NCBI GenBank assembly: GCA_022453515.1
Contig: JAJNNY010000015.1
Span: 434,001 to 498,000, forward strand
Length of the DNA stretch: 64,000 nucleotides
Reading direction: 5' to 3'
From: Astrocystis sublimbata
Taxonomy: Eukaryota > Ascomycota > Sordariomycetes > Xylariales > Xylariaceae
The notes beneath the pieces are model-generated. The model did not search any database. It was not told the DNA's origin and was given only the letters and a program-made list of their open reading frames with translations. The position numbers were made by a program, and so were the translations under genes. Numbering within the stretch: position 1 is the stretch's first letter; every line of letters starts with the position of its first letter. This document shows, in pieces, positions 57,975 to 64,000 of this stretch.

Positions 57975-58927
57975 ATGGAGACATTGACGGCAGACATGGC
58001 TGGGTTGGGCGTGTCCGACAAGCCCAGACCCAGAATCCCAAAAATTCTATGTCTTCGTGACGGAGATCGCAAAAACCAGGATTTGTTAAGTATGCCGAAC
58101 GGCTCGAATGGTGGCAATACGCTAATCAACATTTCGTGAATCTAGGCGCAGGAATCAAGAATCTCGAAAACCTTCATCATCTGAATCTATCATATGACAT
58201 CGTCGATACTCCTCTGCATCTAGTGGGAAGTTATGAATATTGGAACAAAGACAGTCGACCCCCCTTCAATGGCCACAACTTCGACAAACTCTACGTCCTC
58301 GAACCAAGTTATATCTATTATCGAGATTTGATGGATGATGCAACAATATGGCTGACGCTCAAAATATACGAAGATGGTCCGTACGACGGCGTTTTGGCCT
58401 TCTCCGAGGGAGCTGAGATCGTGTCCACCTTCTTCATGTTTGAGCAGTACTTTCGCGGCTTGGATTCCCCACCATTCAACTTTGCTGTGTTCGTCAACGG
58501 CAGTCTCTCGCTGGGTGCACTGAAGGCTTGGGGTGTTTCAGTCCCCATCGCCGCGAGCGAGATAGTGAGAGAAACGAAAAGCCGGCGTGCACAGCACGGG
58601 AATCGGTTCAGCCGGGCGGGGGTGGTGGCAGCACGGCGGGCGCTGTACGATTCCGATAATTGTTTCGGGCTGAATTTGAACCACATCCCGCGCGAATTGA
58701 AAATCAGAATCCCAACTGGCCACCTCTGGATTGAAAACGACCCCGGCGTGCCCACCTTCACCCACCTTGCCGCCATGTGTGATCCATATCTCAGAGAAAT
58801 CTTCTCGTTTGAAGGCGTCGCCTCCGAGAATTACGCCTGGGTGAGTTATCATGAGGCCGAGCTTGCCAATTGCGTCGTGGAATGTATGAGAAAGGGTGCC
58901 TTCCCGGGTCAATCACAGGCCCGGTAG
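57975..58927 (+). CDS. FSH1-family serine hydrolase, 298 aa
   Basis: Exons are 57975-58089 and 58146-58927, joined by a 56-nt GTATGC...ATCTAG intron with a GCTAATC branch site; the total is 299 codons. The N-terminal beta strand reads PRIPKILCLRDGD, where the family usually has KILCLHGxG. The nucleophile region GPYDGVLAFSEGAEIVSTF corresponds to the family GPFDGVLGFSQGA, so the catalytic Ser is kept with changed neighbours. Later parts are NFAVFVNGSLSLGALKAWGV, IPTGHLWIENDPGVPTF (probable Asp) and YAWVSYHEAELANCV, where the family has its His in a GGH-x-x-P motif; here that motif is weak. The family comprises alpha/beta-hydrolases, some releasing or modifying polyketides or acting as esterases. 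A second in-frame ATG lies at 57996. The altered LHG and GGH motifs make activity uncertain. Confidence 0.78.
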
Positions 58928-60134
58928 AACAAAAGCAAAGGCAGGGGGCGAACAGCTGCATATCTCTGTGCGGAAGTGTTGCATCCGGGCCGCAAACAAC
59001 CAACCTGGTGAGAGGATTGGATTTCTCCGGATGGCGAACTTGGAGGAAAGTCTATATACGCGATACTCACGCAGCGGGAAAGAATGCTGTCGAGCGCTAT
59101 CATACCATAGAAACGCAAGATGACGGGGATTCCTGTACGTAGCATCAACTACGGATACATAAGTACCTTACAAATGCTTCGAATCCCTTTTTTGTTGATC
59201 ATATGCAGGTATCTAATCCAGATCTGGCATTCTTCTGGGAAGGGTCCAGCAAAGTGGATAATTATTTCATAAGCCGAATGATCGCCCACCCACCCCTCGC
59301 ACCCCCTCAGGGAATTGATCGGTAGAGATGGTAGATCGCCTGCCGCTTACCATGGTAATGGGACGGGTGTGATCCCGCCACATCTTCATAGCATCCTTGC
59401 CACCCTCGCTATCGATTGTCATAGGTAAGTAAGTTGCCGGCAATTCCAGCTTGGATTAGCCTGAAAGCAGCTTAGTTCATAAGCTCCAGGTGCGTGCGTC
59501 GCGAAGGGACTAGAAGTGCTAGAGTCTCAGGATGACCCCTGATGGCATTTCTGTACATATCGAAATCCCGTGCTAGCATAATCTGTTCTCCATCGCGGGC
59601 CATTAAAAGTGCACCTAGTGCACAGTAGAACGATCCAGTAAGCGAAAGGGAAGAACGGCTATCGCTCGACTAGGCCGCGCAAAGGCAGCAGCAGTAAATT
59701 AGGTGGCAATAGTCTGCGGTTTACCCCAGCATGGGACCAACGAGATCTGGTATAGCTAGCTGTTTGTTCGTTTTCAGGTGGCAGAGTCTGTACGTCTTTG
59801 ATGCAGACAGGTTGGAGCTTGCTGTCTAATTTTATCTGCCACTCTATCCCTTTTGGACACTAAGAGCGATGGCTGCCGTGAATACTAGACTATGGGTGTT
59901 GCCGCCGTCGATCCTTGGGTTCTTAGTGAATAAGACTACCTTATCTAGAGCTCGACATTCACCATGCGCAGATTCTGACTCTGGCCAAGGAAGAAGTTTG
60001 GGTTTTGCAATGCTGTGAAAAACTCTCCCTCTCGCGCCCGTTTTCTATCTCAGGATCAGATCTAGCAGAGCACTTGTCAGAGGGGAGCTATCTCTGGTCT
60101 TTTCGATCTCGCCGTTTTCACTATTGCTGCTAAG
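58928..60134. other. Intergenic
   Basis: This stretch contains the 3' flank of the FSH1-like gene and the promoter of the P450 gene. I see no supported gene. Confidence 0.4.
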
Positions 60135-61886
60135 ATGGATTCGTGGACGCATAACTCGCTGTTGCTCAACAGCAACATTGGCTTCACGGCCATTGTTGTT
60201 GTATCGACTTGCATCCTATGGTATACTGTCTCGGCTATTCGATCATGGCACCGGCTTCGTCAGTTCCCGGGGCCTTTCTACGCCTCTTTCAGTTATCTGT
60301 GGGGATACTTCACGATGTCTACGGGCCGCATGCACCTTCGCCTAGCCGAGGAGCAGGAGAAGTACGGCAAGATAATGCGCATCGGCCCCAACGAGCTCCT
60401 CGTCTACGACCCGCAGACGCTGTGGCATATCAACAACGTGCGTTCGAGCTACGGGCGTGGTGACTGGTATGGCAGCATTCAGTTCGACCCGTACGGCCAC
60501 AGTGTGCTCTCCGAGCCCGACACCGCGAAACACGACAAGCGCAAAGCAAAGCTGGCGGGAGGGTATGCTGGAAAAGGCGCGGTAGACCTCGAGGCCAAGG
60601 TCGATTCGCAAGTGGCTGTCCTCGTCAACCTTCTCAAGACCAAGTATCTGATGAAGGGCACGTCTCACGTCCTGGACTTCAGCCGCCTCATTCGATTCTT
60701 CCAGGTCGACATTGTCACCCTCGCCGGTTCGGGTAAACCGTGGGGTGACCTGGAGACTGAGACGGACCAGTTTGATTTCATCGCCATATCGGATTCGTTC
60801 GTCCCGTTCTTGCATTCTTTTATGATGATCCCTGCCTTGCGAGATCTGTTTGCGTCGAAGTTTTTCCTCAAGCTGGCTGGCCCCAAGCACACGGATGAGA
60901 AGGGCATGGGCAGGTTCTTGGGGTGAGTGTTGTCTGTTGCCGATTCGGATCACAGCTAACAGGAAGATCAGGATTGTTAAGAGCGCTGTGGCCAAGCGCT
61001 TCGATGAATCGAGCCAAGACAAAGACACCCAAGGTGATATGTTGGTACGTAGCTTTGACTTTTACTCCTCATTATAACACACCCAGGTTGCTAACGTAAC
61101 AATAGGATGAGTGGATCAAGAACGGTATGACACGTCGAGAGTGCGAACTTGAACTGGCCATCCAAGTACCTGCCGGGTCCGAGACATCGACCACTGCGAT
61201 CCGAGGCATCATGCTTCACCTGCTGTCCTCCCCCAACGCCTACCGGAAGCTCCAAGAGGAGATCAAAACTGGTATTGAGGAGGGACGTATCTCAAGTCCG
61301 ATCACAAACGAAGAGGCCAAGCGTCTTCCTTATCTTCAGGTTCGTCTCTTATCGCCGAAACACAGAACATATGCCCAGATCCTAACATAGTCAGGCTGTC
61401 ATCAACGAAGGGCTGCGCATGATCCCACCGGCCATCACGGGCTTCCCGAAGAAGGTTCCGGCAGGTGGCGATACGATCTGTGGCAGATTCGTGCCCGAAG
61501 GCACAGACATATTCGTCAATCTTTGGACCATGTTGCGTAACAAAGAGGTATTCGGCAACGACACCGAAGTCTTCAGACCTGAGCGATTCCTCGATTGCAG
61601 CGCAGAGAAGAAGGCTGAGTTGTTGAGAAACATTGACCTCGCTTTCGGCCATGGACGATGGCAGTGTCCCGGCAAGACGCTGGCTTGGCTAGAGCTGAAT
61701 AAACTCTTCGTTGAGGTAAGTTTGAGAAGCTGGCCTTTCTTTGAGCCGACCGTTGCTGATAACCGAGGGCAGATTCTCCGAATATGCGATCTGCAGATCG
61801 TGAATCCCCAGACACCTTGGCGGTGTCGGGGTTATTCGAGCTTTTTGATCGACGACTTCTGGGTTCGCCTGATTGAGAAGGCTTAA
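60135..61886 (+). CDS. Cytochrome P450 monooxygenase, 509 aa, five exons
   Basis: Exons are 60135-60922, 60972-61044, 61106-61339, 61395-61715 and 61773-61886; all introns are GT-AG and the sum is 510 codons. The N terminus has a membrane anchor (IGFTAIVVVSTCILWYTVSA) followed by FPGPFYASFSYLWGYF. All P450 landmarks are present: I-helix AGSETSTTA (near 310-318), ExxR as EGLR (Glu370-Arg373), PERF-type FRPERFLD and the heme loop FGHGRWQCPGK with ligand Cys456. The sequence is most like the pisatin-demethylase/benzoate-hydroxylase-like group of fungal P450s, which act on aromatic or polyketide substrates at the ER. The last intron (57 nt) is a multiple of three and free of stops. No PKS, NRPS or terpene gene is within the window, so a pathway cannot be named. 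Confidence 0.92.
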
Positions 61887-63022
61887 TTAAGAAGAAGTGT
61901 CAGGCGAGAACTTAGGCACTCGCTATGTGTGCGGGAAGAAGGGAGGGCAATGGAAGAGATGGTGCAAGGTCATGATCATGGAAGCGAACAGGTGCTTGGT
62001 TATAAGCAGCGGGGAAGTAAAGGGTCAGCGACGTTGAGCGACATCTGAATTTGTAATGATATGTATGGCATCTAGTCAATTGTACTACCAGGTAGCGTTT
62101 TCGTTCTCTTTCTTTTCAACAGTCCGTTGCAGCGTGCTGTAAATGAAAAAATAAGTGGAATGTGTTTAGGATACTGTTAGGCAGGTTCGAGTCACAGTGT
62201 ATTATAAGGGACCCCTCACGGCCAAGGCCAGCTCTCTAGATTCCTCCCATCTACATCCCACTTTTTGGGTGTGGGCAATAGACCCCATTACAATACCGAC
62301 AGGTTGGCTCCGACGCAGGTTTCCGACGGACCGGCGATGGTCAATTTATCGGCTTTAAGACCCCCCAACAGATAGGTATTACCTACCTAGCAAGCGGAGA
62401 CAGGGTTTGGCGGAAAGGAACTTACTGCGGCAGGGGATTCCGTCGCCCGCTATTTATCCCGAAAGTGCACTCTTTTCGTGTAGAAGCGCCCCGAGACGAT
62501 CAACGTGGAGACAAGAATAAGCTTGCGAATAGTATCCTTGAGATTGGTAATGTTCGCGTGTGACATACGAGTACACGATGTCTGCATTGGCTTCCACTCC
62601 AAATCGTGATATTTACTTGGCATCAGCTTTCTTGGCTAGGCAATCTTCCTGTCCCAAACGGCCACGATCGCACATTTCAACTGCTTCGGAGGCTGAATCT
62701 CGGAAAATTTGGGGTCGGTTGCCACAACTGCTGATATGGACATTGCAGTGATCGATTGCGACTGGATTTTCGCAAATGCTCGCTGACAATCATGATGGCT
62801 GCCTATGATTAAGAATGCAGGCTGTGACTGCGCCGCAGCCACTCTGTCACCCTGTCATCCTGGGCCTGTATTACCTGTCGCAGAGGCATACACCCTTGCT
62901 TTTCGTCAGCTGAATCTCCAAAACTGTTGTCGCTTCTTCTGTGACAGCGACACGGTGATCTTCACCTTTTCAACTCTACCAGCCAACACCCCGTATGTTG
63001 TCCAGCACCGTGATACATCGCA
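61887..63022. other. Intergenic
   Basis: This stretch contains the 3' flank of the P450 gene and the upstream region of the HET-domain gene. I see no supported gene. Confidence 0.4.
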
Positions 63023-64000
63023 ATGAGGCTTCTTCATACCCAGACACGTCAAATGCGCGAATTCGCATCTTGTACTGAGAAATATGCCATCCTCTCCCAT
63101 ACCTGGGGGCTCGATGAGGTCACATTGTGGGACTGGCAGAATCTGTCCCCAGCTGATCTTGAATCGAAAGAGGGCTATCGCAAGATCGACTTTTGCTGCA
63201 AACAAGCACTGCAGGACGGCTACGATTGGGTTTGGGTCGACACCTGCTGTATAGACAAAACGAGCAGTGCCGAGCTGTCAGAAGCTATCAACTCCATGTT
63301 TCGCTGGTACAAGTACTCTGATGTTTGCTATGCGCATTTGACAGACGTTGACGACAATGTCACCCAGGACACACTTTCCGATGCGCTGTCAAAGAGCCGG
63401 TGGTTCACTCGGGGCTGGACTCTACAGGAATTGATTTCCCCAGCAGTGATCATCTTTTTCTCGCGAAATTGGCAGAGACTGACGTCCAAATACGAGTCGA
63501 GGATGCTCTTATCTGAAATCATAGGTATAGAGAGGCGGTATCTTGATCCGTATTGTCTTGGGGAAGCTTGTGCAGCAAAGAAGATGTCTTGGGCTGCCCT
63601 TAGGGAAACCAGTCGCGTTGAGGATATCGCCTATTGCTTGCTGGGAATCTTCAATGTTAACATGCCTCTTCTCTACGGCGAGGGTAAAAAGGCTTTCCAG
63701 CGACTACAAGAAGAGATTTTGAAGGGCAGCCCTGAAGACCACACATTGTTCGCTTGGGGTGAAGTAGCGTCAAGTATACGAGATCTCCCTTACAGAGTCT
63801 CTAAGAAGGATGCTGCTCGACTAAAAGATATAAAATGGGAGAGCCCCAAGGTGGATGAGCCTCTTTACGGCCTCTTGGCTGAGTCTCCATTCGACTTCAA
63901 AGATTCTGGCCGCTTCAGAATGGCTTACAATCTCGCCACAAGTTACTATGATCAAGCACCTGGACGTGGCGTTACACTTCTCCCGCAGATCCTCAAGAGC
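63023..64000 (+). CDS. HET-domain (heterokaryon incompatibility) protein, N-terminal part
   Basis: From ATG 63023 the frame is open to the window end (326 codons) without an intron. It starts MRLLHTQTRQMREF, then YAILSHTWGLDEVTLWDW, KIDFCCKQALQDGYDWVWVD and TCCIDKTSSAELSEAINSMF, RWYKYSDVCYAHLTDV, and WFTRGWTLQELISPAVIIFF. These are the core blocks of the HET domain (SHTWG, D-x-C-C-I-D-K, AINSMF-x-WY, RGWTLQEL). VEDIAYCLLGIFNVNMPLLY and GEGKKAFQRLQEEIL complete the usual C-terminal extension. HET domains trigger cell death on non-self recognition after hyphal fusion. The rest of the protein, which might hold a NACHT, ankyrin or other recognition part, lies beyond the window. Confidence 0.92.
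   Translation, partial: MRLLHTQTRQMREFASCTEKYAILSHTWGLDEVTLWDWQNLSPADLESKEGYRKIDFCCKQALQDGYDWVWVDTCCIDKTSSAELSEAINSMFRWYKYSDVCYAHLTDVDDNVTQDTLSDALSKSRWFTRGWTLQELISPAVIIFFSRNWQRLTSKYESRMLLSEIIGIERRYLDPYCLGEACAAKKMSWAALRETSRVEDIAYCLLGIFNVNMPLLYGEGKKAFQRLQEEILKGSPEDHTLFAWGEVASSIRDLPYRVSKKDAARLKDIKWESPKVDEPLYGLLAESPFDFKDSGRFRMAYNLATSYYDQAPGRGVTLLPQILKS

Noticed and set aside
60135..63022. Secondary metabolite cluster around the P450 gene
   Set aside because: No polyketide synthase, peptide synthetase or terpene cyclase is present in the window; an FSH1-like hydrolase and a P450 alone do not make a cluster.

Overview
The window is nuclear DNA of a filamentous ascomycete (Pezizomycotina). The evidence is short spliceosomal introns (about 50-80 nt, GTRAGT-like donors, CTRAY-like branch sites), several fungus-specific families (SAT4/PTH11-like rhodopsin fold, HET domain, DUF3176, FSH1 hydrolase, PigL_N/ankyrin, bZIP-DUF3425, Ssu1-type transporter), an SFH1-type RSC subunit, and a Fot1/pogo-like transposon decayed by C-to-T type mutation as expected of RIP. 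There is no operon structure. I cannot place the species more precisely from the sequence.

Layout. 1-3.6 kb: the 3' truncated part of a fungal membrane protein (minus) and a seven-exon SAT4-type membrane protein (minus). 3.6-6.9 kb: poorly resolved, with exon-like open frames that I cannot assign. 7-8.6 kb: a multi-pass membrane protein gene broken by one frameshift. 9.5-18.3 kb: a run of small genes. It holds a Cys-rich secreted protein with a Kex2-type propeptide, a three-exon gene for an AFP/PAF-type antifungal protein, a small unknown protein beside a decayed frame, an IFI6/27-like small hydrophobic protein, and a GPI-anchor-like secreted protein. 18-25 kb: gene-poor, with a doubtful small gene, the remnant of an acyl-CoA dehydrogenase gene and a tRNA-Gly(GCC). 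25-46 kb: alpha/beta-hydrolase, atypical fatty-acid-hydroxylase-like membrane protein, DUF3176 protein, SAT4 fragment, cupin protein with a GC-AG intron, ankyrin protein interrupted by an in-frame TGA, DUF1295 protein and SFH1. 46-56 kb: a secreted protein, bZIP factor, NmrA-like protein, the RIP-mutated Fot1-like element with its TA target duplication, and a sulfite/dicarboxylate-type transporter. 58-64 kb: FSH1 hydrolase, cytochrome P450 and the start of a HET-domain gene.

Few of these genes share an obvious pathway. The impression is an accessory-type region: secreted small proteins, self/non-self recognition families (HET, PigL_N-ankyrin), orphan membrane proteins and several genes at various stages of decay, with a housekeeping island around the alpha/beta-hydrolase, DUF1295 and SFH1 genes. 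The most interesting gene is the antifungal protein at 11435-11855. It emerges only when three short exons are joined, and its cysteine spacing is that of the PAF/AFP family.
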